A stretch of 64,000 nucleotides of DNA from an uncultured Eubacteriales bacterium (GTDB taxonomy: Bacteria > Bacillota > Clostridia > Oscillospirales > Acutalibacteraceae). The translations under genes were made by a program, and so were the position numbers. The DNA lies in the NCBI GenBank assembly GCA_934486615.1, contig CAKSQO010000003.1, forward strand, positions 1 through 64,000, written 5' to 3'. Below are positions 55,968-64,000 of this stretch, in pieces. Every line of letters starts with the position of its first letter. Position 1 is the first letter of the stretch. A model generated the notes under the pieces. That model saw nothing but the letters and a program-made list of their open reading frames with translations, was not told where the DNA came from and did no database searches.

Positions 55968-58900
55968 ATGGAATTTAACGAATTTGAATCTATAAAGATC
56001 GGCATTGCCTCGCCCGAACAGATACGCAAGTGGTCATACGGCGAGGTCACCAAGCCCGAGACGATCAATTACCGCACACTCAAGCCCGAGCGCGACGGCC
56101 TCTTCTGCGAGCGAATATTCGGACCGCAGAAGGACTGGGAGTGCCACTGCGGCAAGTACAAGCGCATCAGATACAAGGGCAAGATATGCGAGCGCTGCGG
56201 CGTTGAGGTCACCCGTGCCAAGGTGCGCCGCGAGCGTATGGGCTCGATCGAGCTTGCCGCTCCCGTATCGCACATCTGGTACTACAAGACCAACCCGTCG
56301 AGAATGGGTCTCATTCTCGGCGTGACCCCGCGCGTGCTCGAGCAGGTGCTGTATTTCTCGTCCTACATCGTAATCGATCCGGGCGATACTCCGCTTGAGA
56401 AGTATCAGCTGCTCAACGAGAAGCAGTACCGCGATATGCGCGAAAAATATGAGGACGACTTCGACGCCGGTATGGGCGCGGAGTCCATCCAGAAGCTGCT
56501 TGCAGAGATCGACCTCGACAAGCTCAGTGAAGAGCTGAAAGCCGAGATTGAGGACGCAAGCACTCAGAAAAAGGCGCGACTTATCAAGCGCCTTGAGGTT
56601 GTAGAGGCTTTCCGCCAGTCCGGCAACCGCCCCGAGTGGATGATCATGGACGTCATTCCTGTCATTCCGCCCGATCTTCGCCCGATGGTTCAGCTCGACG
56701 GCGGCCGTTTCGCCACCAGCGACCTGAATGACCTCTATCGCCGCGTCATCAACCGCAACAACCGACTCAAGCGCCTGCTTGAGCTGAACGCACCCGACAT
56801 CATCGTCCGCAACGAGAAGCGTATGCTTCAGGAGGCGGTCGACGCCCTCATCGACAACGGCCGCCGCGGCCGCTCCGTAACCGGACCGAACAACCGCGCG
56901 CTCAAGTCGCTGTCCGATATGCTCAAGGGTAAGCAGGGACGTTTCCGTCAGAACCTGCTCGGCAAGCGCGTCGACTACTCCGGCCGTTCCGTTATCGTCG
57001 TCGGCCCCGAGCTGAAGATGTATCAGTGCGGCGTTCCGAAGGAAATGGCTATCGAGCTGTTCAAGCCCTTCGTTATGAAGCGCCTTGTCGAGACCGGCGT
57101 GACCCAGAATATCAAGACCGCGCGCAAGATGGTCGAAAGACTGCGCGACGAGGTTTGGGACGCTCTGGGAACGGTCATCAAGGAGCACCCCGTGCTGCTC
57201 AACCGCGCGCCTACTCTCCACCGCCTCGGTATTCAGGCGTTCGAGCCTGTCCTCGTCGAGGGTCGCGCGCTCAAGCTGCATCCGCTGGTTTGCACCGCTT
57301 ACAACGCCGACTTCGACGGCGACCAGATGGCTATTCATATCCCGCTTTCCGCCGAAGCTCAGGCGGAGGCGCGCTTCCTGATGCTCGCTGCGAACAACCT
57401 GCTCAAGCCGTCCGACGGTAAGCCTGTCGCAGTTCCGACTCAGGATATGATCCTCGGATCCTACTATCTGTCTCTGTGCAAGTTCGACGAGCCCGGCATC
57501 GGCAAGGTCTTCCGCAATAAGGAAGAGGCCATTATGGCTTACAGCGAAAAGGCAGTCGGCCTCCATTCGCCTATCCGCGTCCGCGTTTCGGGCGAGGTAA
57601 ACGGCGAGCAGGTCACCCGCCTTATCGACGCCACCGTCGGCGCTCTCATCTTCAACGAGAGCATTCCGCAGGACCTCGGCTTCGTCGACCGCTCTATCGA
57701 GGGTCACGAGCTTGACCTCGAGATCTGCTTCACCCGCAAAGACCCGGGCAAGGCTCAGCTTGAGAGCGAGGCCGACATCATTCAGCACAAGGTCGACAAG
57801 AAGCTGCTCGGCAAGATAATCGACCGCTGCATCAAGCTTCACGGCACCTCACGCTCCGCTATCGTACTGGATAACATCAAGGCGACGGGCTACAAGTATT
57901 CGACCCGCGGCGCTATCACCGTCGCAGTCTGCGACGCGATTATCCCGCCGCAGAAGTACGAGTACGTTGCCGAGGGTGACAAGGCTGTTGAGCGTATCCA
58001 GACCAAGTACCGCCGCGGCTTCCTTACCGCTGACGAGCGCTATAACGAGGTCATCAAGCTGTGGAACGAGACGGCCGACAAGGTCGCCAACGCCCTGAAG
58101 GATAACCTCGACGACTACAACCCGATCTATATGATGGCCGACTCCGGCGCGCGCGGTTCTATGAACCAGATTCGCCAGCTTGCAGGTATGCGCGGACTCA
58201 TCGCCAACACTTCCGGTAAGGCAATCGAAATCCCGATTCGTTCCAACTACCGAGAGGGTCTGAACGTACTTGAGTACTTCATCTCCTCCCGCGGTGCACG
58301 AAAGGGACTTGCCGATACCGCGCTTCGTACCGCCGACTCGGGTTACCTTACCCGCCGCCTTGTCGACGTCTCGCAGGACGTTATCATTCGCGATGACGAC
58401 TGCGGCTCCGACAGCGGTCTCAACATCACCGATATTTATGACAAGCCGCTTGACCTGTTCAAGCAGCGCGAGGCTGACATTATTACCGAGCTGACCGCCG
58501 CAAACGGCGTAAAGCCGACTGTCGCCGAGCGCATCAAGGCTATCAACGACAGATACAGCGACAAGCCTATCGAGGGTCTTGAGGAGCGCCTTGTCGGCCG
58601 CTATCTGCTCGCCGATTGCGTCGATAATGCCACCGGCGAGGTCGTCGCTTTCGCAAGCGACATCATCGACGACAAGGCTGCCGAGAAGATTATCGCTGCA
58701 GAGCGCTTAAATCAGGACACTGCTTACCCGGTTATCGGTATTCGTTCCATCCTCGGCTGTAAGTCGCGCCACGGCGTTTGCCGCAAGTGCTACGGCTCGA
58801 ACCTCGCAAACGGTCTGCCTGTTACTGTCGGTGAAGCCGTCGGTATCATCGCCGCGCAGTCCATCGGTGAGCCCGGTACTCAGCTTACGATGCGTAACTT

Positions 58901-59756
58901 CCATACGGGCGGCGTCGCCGACGCGGACGATATTACTCAGGGTCTTCCGCGTGTTGAGGAGCTGTTCGAAGCAAGACGTCCCAAGCGCGCCGCGATCATT
59001 TCCGAGATTGCGGGTAAGGTCAGCTTCCAGGACGCCAAGCGCAACCGCGAGATTGTTGTCACAAGCGAGGACCTGGAGAATCCCGACAGCCGCATCTACA
59101 CCGTCCCGTTCGGCTATCACATTCGTGTCAACGAGGGCGACTTCGTTGAAAAGGGCGACCGCCTGACCGAGGGCGCGCTCAGCCCGCACGACCTGCTCGC
59201 CGTTATGGGCCCCGACGCTGTTCAGGACTACATCATCAAGGAAGTCCAGAGCACTTACCGCAGCCAGGGCGTTGAGATCAACGATAAGCACATCGAGGTC
59301 ATCGTTCATCAGATGATGCGCCAGTACAGGATCACCGACGCGGGCGACACCGACCTCATCGTCGGCACGAACGTCGAGCGCGGAACCTTCTACGAGGCTA
59401 ACTATCAGATCGACTGCCGCAAGGCCGCGGGTGAGGAGGATCTTGCCTACGCCCAATATGAGCCGACCCTGCTCGGTATCACCAAGGCATCCCTTGCGAC
59501 CGACTCGTTCCTGTCCGCCGCTTCGTTCCAGGAGACCACACGCGTGCTGACCGACGCCGCCGTAAAGGGCAAGGTCGACCACCTGTTCGGACTCAAGGAG
59601 AACGTCATAATCGGTAAGCTCATTCCCGCAGGTACGGGTATGAAGTGCTTCACCGGCGGCAAGGATGACAAGTACGCACCTGTCGACGCTGCCGCCAATC
59701 AGGCCGAAAGCATCGACGAGGCCGATTCCGAGCCGATCGCCGACAGCGAAGATTAA
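55968..59756 (+). CDS. rpoC: RNA polymerase beta' subunit
   Basis: The other catalytic core subunit, 1262 residues. The N-terminal zinc site lies in [19 protein letters not shown]. The active-site NADFDGDQM binds the catalytic Mg near residue 446, and the second zinc site has CRKCYG near residue 940. [19 protein letters not shown] and [17 protein letters not shown] are hallmarks. The C-terminal ~20 residues are acidic. AAGGAGG precedes the start. It ends at a strong terminator, after which the expected rpsL cluster is displaced by ~3 kb. Confidence 0.98.
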   Translation: MEFNEFESIKIGIASPEQIRKWSYGEVTKPETINYRTLKPERDGLFCERIFGPQKDWECHCGKYKRIRYKGKICERCGVEVTRAKVRRERMGSIELAAPVSHIWYYKTNPSRMGLILGVTPRVLEQVLYFSSYIVIDPGDTPLEKYQLLNEKQYRDMREKYEDDFDAGMGAESIQKLLAEIDLDKLSEELKAEIEDASTQKKARLIKRLEVVEAFRQSGNRPEWMIMDVIPVIPPDLRPMVQLDGGRFATSDLNDLYRRVINRNNRLKRLLELNAPDIIVRNEKRMLQEAVDALIDNGRRGRSVTGPNNRALKSLSDMLKGKQGRFRQNLLGKRVDYSGRSVIVVGPELKMYQCGVPKEMAIELFKPFVMKRLVETGVTQNIKTARKMVERLRDEVWDALGTVIKEHPVLLNRAPTLHRLGIQAFEPVLVEGRALKLHPLVCTAYNADFDGDQMAIHIPLSAEAQAEARFLMLAANNLLKPSDGKPVAVPTQDMILGSYYLSLCKFDEPGIGKVFRNKEEAIMAYSEKAVGLHSPIRVRVSGEVNGEQVTRLIDATVGALIFNESIPQDLGFVDRSIEGHELDLEICFTRKDPGKAQLESEADIIQHKVDKKLLGKIIDRCIKLHGTSRSAIVLDNIKATGYKYSTRGAITVAVCDAIIPPQKYEYVAEGDKAVERIQTKYRRGFLTADERYNEVIKLWNETADKVANALKDNLDDYNPIYMMADSGARGSMNQIRQLAGMRGLIANTSGKAIEIPIRSNYREGLNVLEYFISSRGARKGLADTALRTADSGYLTRRLVDVSQDVIIRDDDCGSDSGLNITDIYDKPLDLFKQREADIITELTAANGVKPTVAERIKAINDRYSDKPIEGLEERLVGRYLLADCVDNATGEVVAFASDIIDDKAAEKIIAAERLNQDTAYPVIGIRSILGCKSRHGVCRKCYGSNLANGLPVTVGEAVGIIAAQSIGEPGTQLTMRNFHTGGVADADDITQGLPRVEELFEARRPKRAAIISEIAGKVSFQDAKRNREIVVTSEDLENPDSRIYTVPFGYHIRVNEGDFVEKGDRLTEGALSPHDLLAVMGPDAVQDYIIKEVQSTYRSQGVEINDKHIEVIVHQMMRQYRITDAGDTDLIVGTNVERGTFYEANYQIDCRKAAGEEDLAYAQYEPTLLGITKASLATDSFLSAASFQETTRVLTDAAVKGKVDHLFGLKENVIIGKLIPAGTGMKCFTGGKDDKYAPVDAAANQAESIDEADSEPIADSED

Positions 59757-59826
59757 GCCTTCGCAAAATGTCGCGCAAGGTTTGAACACTTTGCACGCGT
59801 TGCCGGCAAAAGCTGAATAATTGATA

Positions 59827-59865
59827 AAACCGCTGTTGGATAATCGATCCAACGGCGGTTTTTCA
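59827..59865 (+). terminator. Terminator of rpoBC
   Basis: AAACCGCTGTTGGAT (59827-59841) pairs with ATCCAACGGCGGTTT (59847-59861), followed by T's. Confidence 0.92.
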
Positions 59866-59889
59866 GTCCGCAGGGAAGTCTCAGCAGGG

Positions 59890-60360
59890 GCGATTTTTCA
59901 GATGAGCACCGCACCCAAAGGGTGTTTGTCCGCGCAGCCGCGGGCTGTCTGTCCGCGATTGAAATGCAGTTATTATATGAGCTTATTCCCCGCGGAAGTA
60001 ATTCTTGTGCAGGATTTTTTGAAAAGCACTGTGCCAAAAAGTCTCCCCTCGCTTCAAGTGGAGGCGGCACGGCTTCAGCCGTGACGGAGGGATTTAATCC
60101 GCGCCGTCACGGACGGATTGTCCGCGCAGCCAAAGGCTGTTTGTCCGCGTTTTTGCACGGCGGGTTATTGGAAGTAACCACCCCGCGCAGCCGAAGGCTG
60201 TTTGTCCGCGTTTTTGCACGGCGGGTTATTTTGGTTTATTCCCCGCGCAATGGGCGCAGCGGGTGATTTTTCAGATGAGCACCGCGCCTACCAAAGCCTC
60301 CCCTTGAAGCAAGGGGAGGTGGCACGGCTTTAGCCGTGACGGTGGTTTTTTTTAGTACGC
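59890..60360. repeat. REP/MITE-like repeat cluster between rpoC and GH20 gene
   Basis: Nested repeats. GATTTTTCAGATGAGCACCGC occurs twice (~59892 and ~60274). CCGCGCAGCCAAAGGCTG with its ~48-base context occurs at 60122 and 60183 (period 61), and a diverged copy lies near 59932. CACGGCTT(C/T)AGCCGTGACGG hairpins occur near 60070 and 60335. The last is fused to CCTCCCCTTGAAGCAAGGGGAGG, a palindrome type I recall from gut Clostridia genomes. Bases 60361-60608 hold further GC hairpins; no gene was recognised. Confidence 0.8.
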
Positions 60361-60608
60361 ATTTATGGAAAGCGAGTTATTTTAATAATCACCACGCGCA
60401 ATAAATACGGTGCGTGATCAGTCGACCCCCTCAGTCGGCTGCGCCGACAGCCGCTCACGGCGGCGTTCCCTTTTGTCTGCTTCGCAGACATTTCCCCGCA
60501 GTGCGGGGAATAACCCCTTACACAGGAGAGCCTTTGTCGGCACGGTGCTTTTCTTTCGTTCAATCCGTGCCGCAAGGCACACTGCAACTTTTCACTAAAC
60601 GCAAACAA

Positions 60609-60649
60609 GCCGCCCGACAAGCGCTTTTCGGCACACATCGGGCGGCTCA
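60609..60649 (-). terminator. Terminator of GH20 gene
   Basis: AGCCGCCCGA pairs with TCGGGCGGCT around a long loop, just past the stop codon of the minus-strand gene. The T-run is short. Confidence 0.6.
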
Positions 60650-60676
60650 TTATATTCAGCTGAAGATTCGAACTTA

Positions 60677-62542
60677 TCAGACGTTTATGCAGTGGGACTG
60701 GACGGCGGCGGAGAATATTCTGGCATATGAGTCGGTGCGCAGAACGTCGTCGTTGGAGCACTTGAGGCGCTCCTCTGCAAGGCAGGCCAGCTCCTCGTCG
60801 GCAGCTTTGTCGCCGTCGACCCAACGGGAGGCAAGCGAGACAGCGGTCTCGACGCGGGCTTCCAGACCGCCGATACGCATGTCAATAATCTCGAAGCCGT
60901 TGTGCTTGTTGTCGATGAGCCACTTCGCACGTTGGGCGACGCGGAACTCCTCGAGTGCCTCGCCGAGCGGCTTGAGCTGCTCGTCAATTATCCTTTTCAT
61001 AGCGGCCTTGTCGCCCTCGCGGTAGGCCTTCATCATATTCAGCGACACGTCGCACTTGTACTTGAGCGTTTTTGCGAGCGCGGCATACATTCTGAGCGTG
61101 ACGGCGTTGTACTCGTTCTGCAGCGGTGCTTTCTCGGTAAAGAAACGCTCAAGCTCGGCATAGTTTTCCTTAGCTCCAAGCTCGATCAGGCGCTCGAGGT
61201 GCCAGTCATAGATACCGCAGAGAATATCGCTGAAGAGCGTGTAGTAATGCGGGTTCAACGTGCGGTGCTTCCACTCGCCCATGGCGAACGAGTCGAAGTC
61301 GTCCTGCCTGAACCAGCAGTCGTAGTCCATACCGCTGACGAACTCAAGGCGGTGCTCGTAGGTCGTCTCGTCCGCAGTGTGGCCGTAGCCGAACTCTGCG
61401 AACATAACCGTTCCGAGCATACAGGCGTCGGCGGGAGCTTCGCTGCCGTCGTCGCCCCACGCGGTGGTGAACACCTCGCGAACGCCCATCTCAATGCAGG
61501 CGGTGAGAGCAGCCTTGGTCGCGGCAACGGTCGTGGAATGACGCGGAGCAAAGCCGGCCCAGCGCCATGCGCCGCCCGCAAATACGACCTCGGGGCCTGC
61601 TTCAAGGCGTTTTGCGATATTGTCCCTGTATTCCTGAGGGTTCATTCTGTAGTAATCCCAGTAAACGGGAATAATGTTAGCGGGCTTCTGCTCGGCGAGG
61701 TTTGCCTGTCCGCCCGAGTTCCAGAAGAACATATCGTCCCACATCATCGCCTTGAAGCCGTACTTGTCGGCGACTTCGCTGACGTACTCAAGGTGCCGGT
61801 GCATGATCTCGCCCTTGGTCCGGTAGCCGTTGGCGTCAAGATAGCGGCCTCGTCCGAGGTGATAGGCCTCGTCCATACCGACGTGTATACGGCGGGTGCG
61901 CAGGCAGGCTGCAAACGCGGCGAACATTTTGTCAATGAGGTACTTCGTGCGGTCGCTGCCGACGAGCAGGATATCGTCGATGTCGCGGTTCCAGCTCTCC
62001 CAACGCAGGAACTGGTTGATGTGCGCGAGCGTCTGAATACACGGAATGACCTCGATGCCGAGCATATAGGCAAAGTCGTCGATCTCCTTAAGCTCCTCTT
62101 GGCTGTAGCGGCCGCGCATATAGCCGAACATGGGAACCTCCTTGATCTCGTAAGTCTCCTCCATATACATAAGGTATGTATTCAGACCGAGGATGGCGAA
62201 CTGCAGCAGAAAGTCCTTGGTGCGCTCGACGGTGATGACGCTGTTGCGCGACAGGTCGAACATCAGGCCGTTCATATCGAACTTGATCTCTTCCTCCGCG
62301 CGGAACCTTTCGCCGTTGCTGTCGGCGATGAACAGGCCGATTCCGCGGAAAAACGCGGGCTTGTCGGGCGCTGTGATGACGAGCGCGGACAGGTCGCCGT
62401 CGACGGTCAGCTTCTTTTCATCGCTCTTTACCCAGCTGAGCCTTGTGCCGCCGTCAATGCCGAAGTCAAAGCGCTCAGACAGCGCTTTGAGAGCGCCGTC
62501 AAGCTCGCGGTCAAGCGCGGATATGTCAAAACTGAATTTCAT
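60677..62542 (-). CDS. GH20 family beta-N-acetylhexosaminidase (cytosolic)
   Basis: A 621-residue glycoside hydrolase that would remove terminal N-acetyl-hexosamine from oligosaccharides. The N-terminal ~90 residues are a small alpha/beta domain; the TIM barrel follows. HVGMDEAYH contains the GH20 catalytic Asp-Glu pair (Asp224, Glu225). Other supports are the EVIPCIQTLAHINQFL strand and the MMWDDMFFW region. There is no signal peptide, so the substrate is probably imported. I start at ATG 62542 (GGGAGGAA upstream); the earlier frame lacks a ribosome site. The gene is inserted opposite to rpoBC and rpsLG and has its own promoter. Confidence 0.9.
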   Translation of the reverse strand: MKFSFDISALDRELDGALKALSERFDFGIDGGTRLSWVKSDEKKLTVDGDLSALVITAPDKPAFFRGIGLFIADSNGERFRAEEEIKFDMNGLMFDLSRNSVITVERTKDFLLQFAILGLNTYLMYMEETYEIKEVPMFGYMRGRYSQEELKEIDDFAYMLGIEVIPCIQTLAHINQFLRWESWNRDIDDILLVGSDRTKYLIDKMFAAFAACLRTRRIHVGMDEAYHLGRGRYLDANGYRTKGEIMHRHLEYVSEVADKYGFKAMMWDDMFFWNSGGQANLAEQKPANIIPVYWDYYRMNPQEYRDNIAKRLEAGPEVVFAGGAWRWAGFAPRHSTTVAATKAALTACIEMGVREVFTTAWGDDGSEAPADACMLGTVMFAEFGYGHTADETTYEHRLEFVSGMDYDCWFRQDDFDSFAMGEWKHRTLNPHYYTLFSDILCGIYDWHLERLIELGAKENYAELERFFTEKAPLQNEYNAVTLRMYAALAKTLKYKCDVSLNMMKAYREGDKAAMKRIIDEQLKPLGEALEEFRVAQRAKWLIDNKHNGFEIIDMRIGGLEARVETAVSLASRWVDGDKAADEELACLAEERLKCSNDDVLRTDSYARIFSAAVQSHCINV

Positions 62543-62593
62543 ATTCGTTTCCTCCCGTTTGATACCGCTGAAGTCAGCGGTGGTGTTAAGGCC

Positions 62594-62622
62594 ATTATAT
62601 TTGCAAAAAAGAGATGTTGCAA
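62594..62622 (-). promoter_or_regulatory. Promoter of GH20 gene
   Basis: On the minus strand, TTGCAA (62622-62617), a 17-bp spacer and TATAAT (62599-62594). TTGCAA also occurs inside the spacer region (62601-62606). Confidence 0.75.
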
Positions 62623-62724
62623 GCGAATTTAGTACATTTTTATAAATATTACGGCATTTTTTTCTATCTTTTTGCCTCGGTGGGGAATAATACGGCGAAA
62701 AAAGCACAAAAGTATAAAAATCGC

Positions 62725-62754
62725 TTGACAAAACCCACCGGTCGGTGTTATCAT
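62725..62754 (+). promoter_or_regulatory. Promoter of rpsL-rpsG-fusA
   Basis: TTGACA (62725-62730), an 18-bp spacer and TATCAT (62749-62754). The spacer holds the inverted repeat CACCG-GT-CGGTG (62736-62747). Confidence 0.75.
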
Positions 62755-62839
62755 TTTAAATTGCGTAGGGGTGTATTATGCCCAAATGCGGTCGGTATCG
62801 GCCGCGCGCAAATTTTTAACAAACGAGAGGAGGAAAACT

Positions 62840-63262
62840 ATGCCAACCTTTAACCAGCTTGTCCGCAAGGGTAGAGAGACCCAGGAACGCAAGCCTACCG
62901 CTCCGGCGCTGCTCAAGAGCCTGAACACCAAGAAGCAGGTCCTCAACGACAGCAACGCACCGCAGAAGCGCGGAGTTTGCACCAAGGTCACCACCTCGAC
63001 TCCTAAGAAGCCGAACTCAGCTCTCCGTAAGGTCGCAAGAGTACGTCTGTCCAACGGTATTGAGGTTACGTCCTACATTCCCGGTGTCGGCCACAACCTG
63101 CAGGAGCACAGCGTCGTTCTTATCCGCGGCGGCCGTGTCAAGGACCTTCCGGGTGTGCGTTACCACATCATTCGCGGAACCCTTGATACTCAGGGCGTTG
63201 CCAAGAGAATGCAGGCTCGCTCCAAGTACGGCGCAAAGAAGCCGAAGGCTTCTGCCAAATAA
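62840..63262 (+). CDS. rpsL: 30S ribosomal protein S12
   Basis: S12 of the decoding centre, 140 residues. It begins [13 protein letters not shown], has the [15 protein letters not shown] segment with the Lys that is classically mutated in streptomycin resistance (here wild type), and the [17 protein letters not shown] loop. ATG 62840 follows GAGAGGAGG. First gene of an rpsL-rpsG-fusA (str) operon. Confidence 0.98.
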   Translation: MPTFNQLVRKGRETQERKPTAPALLKSLNTKKQVLNDSNAPQKRGVCTKVTTSTPKKPNSALRKVARVRLSNGIEVTSYIPGVGHNLQEHSVVLIRGGRVKDLPGVRYHIIRGTLDTQGVAKRMQARSKYGAKKPKASAK

Positions 63263-63404
63263 GTCAGCTTGATTTTGTTCACTGCTGCATTTTTCGCTCA
63301 AGCAGTGGCGTTTATATATATTATGTAACGCCTTTGCTTGGCCAACGGACGGCATAACGCCGTTCGAGTACCAATGATATCATTATGTGAAGGAGGGAAG
63401 CGTA

Positions 63405-63875
63405 ATGCCAAGAAGAGGCTTTATCGCAAAACGTGATGTTTTGCCCGATCCGCTTTACAATTCCAAGCTTGTAACCCGTCTTATCAACAATATCATGCTT
63501 GACGGCAAAAAGGGCGTCGCGCAGAAGATTGTTTATGATGCTTTCGACATCATTCAGGAGAAGACCGGTAAGGAGCCGCTCGAGGTTTTTGAGGCTGCCA
63601 TGGAGAATGTTATGCCCCAGCTCGAGGTAAAGGCACGCCGCGTAGGCGGTTCTACCTATCAGGTTCCTATGGAGGTTCGTCCCGAGAGACGTCAGACCCT
63701 GGGTCTGCGTTGGCTCACCAATTACAGCCGCGCCCGTTCCGAGAGAACGATGAAGGAGCGCCTTGCCGGTGAGATTATGGATGCAACCAACGGAATGGGC
63801 GGCGCAGCCAAGAAGCGTGAGGACACTCACAAGATGGCCGAGGCCAACAAGGCGTTTGCTCACTACAGGTGGTAG
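63405..63875 (+). CDS. rpsG: 30S ribosomal protein S7
   Basis: Primary 16S rRNA-binding protein of the 30S head, 156 residues. The start [32 protein letters not shown] and the C-terminal [25 protein letters not shown] end are typical. I use ATG 63405, placed after AAGGAGGG. It lies 142 bp after rpsL and 48 bp before fusA. Confidence 0.98.
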   Translation: MPRRGFIAKRDVLPDPLYNSKLVTRLINNIMLDGKKGVAQKIVYDAFDIIQEKTGKEPLEVFEAAMENVMPQLEVKARRVGGSTYQVPMEVRPERRQTLGLRWLTNYSRARSERTMKERLAGEIMDATNGMGGAAKKREDTHKMAEANKAFAHYRW

Positions 63876-63923
63876 TTCCACAACAGATGTTTACAGCCGC
63901 ATAATTTGCGGCAGGAGGATAAT

Positions 63924-64000
63924 ATGCCAAGAAAAGTTTCTCTTCAGATGACAAGAAACATTGGTATAATGGCCCATATCGACGCAGGTAAAACCACTAC
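63924..64000 (+). CDS. fusA: Elongation factor G, partial (5' end)
   Basis: The first ~25 codons of EF-G, the translocation GTPase. The sequence starts MPRKVSLQMTRNIGIMAH and runs into the G1 P-loop AHIDAGKTT at the window end. AGGAGG precedes ATG 63924. Gene order rpsL-rpsG-fusA confirms it. The remainder lies outside the window. Confidence 0.96.
   Translation, partial: MPRKVSLQMTRNIGIMAHIDAGKTT

Overview
The window looks like a chromosomal segment of an anaerobic, spore-forming member of the Clostridia, with a GC-rich coding style like that of Oscillospirales/Ruminococcaceae relatives. The pointers are a complete cotJABC spore-coat operon, the spore-cortex amidase cwlD, an oxygen-detoxifying flavodiiron protein, a T-box riboswitch, Firmicute-style Shine-Dalgarno sites with several TTG starts, and consensus SigA promoters. 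Taxonomy below class level is inference. No rRNA, transposase, prophage or CRISPR array was seen.

Layout. 0.1-5.2 kb (minus strand): a tight operon of 2-hydroxyacid dehydrogenase, LicD-like protein, asparaginase, CmpB-type membrane protein and serS. 5.3-11.8 kb (plus): a micro-lipoprotein with an alpha/beta hydrolase, then a BMP-family nucleoside-type ABC importer. 11.8-21.4 kb: 41-bp tandem repeats, cotJABC, ARG-box-like sites with argG-argH, a 130-bp tandem repeat array rich in -10 elements, cwlD-radA, a flavodiiron protein and metY. 21.4-28.4 kb: a Gfo/Idh/MocA oxidoreductase, a CarD regulator, a DtxR/MntR regulator, a tryptophan-type T-box with a TrpXYZ-like ABC importer, and a TIGR01212 radical SAM protein. 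28.5-33.4 kb: divergent htrA-like protease and class A PBP genes, both encoding repetitive cytoplasmic N-termini. 33.6-35.5 kb: a DUF1697 gene broken by two 1-nt shifts, a strong promoter-to-terminator unit with no ORF (a candidate structured ncRNA of about 480 nt), and short direct repeats. 35.5-43.0 kb: a small membrane protein and a DUF1015 protein (minus), then a Gld-like ABC transporter operon with a DUF4340 protein. 43.3-47.1 kb: tRNA-Thr and tRNA-Tyr, then a less GC-rich glycosyltransferase/GtrA cassette. 47.3-51.9 kb (minus): a membrane-anchored cohesin-like protein, a dockerin-bearing cell-wall glucosaminidase, and metA. 52.2-64.0 kb: rpoB-rpoC, a repeat-rich spacer with a cytosolic GH20 gene, then rpsL-rpsG-fusA (fusA runs off the window).

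How genes fit together. MetA carries Glu111, the residue linked to acetyl-CoA use, which matches the O-acetylhomoserine sulfhydrylase MetY. CotJ and CwlD serve spore coat and cortex. The T-box specifier TGG plus TGGC in the T-box bulge both point to tRNA-Trp control of the TrpXYZ-like importer. The points most worth following up are the unassigned ncRNA locus and the adjacent cohesin and dockerin proteins, which suggest a cellulosome-style docking pair used for a peptidoglycan hydrolase.
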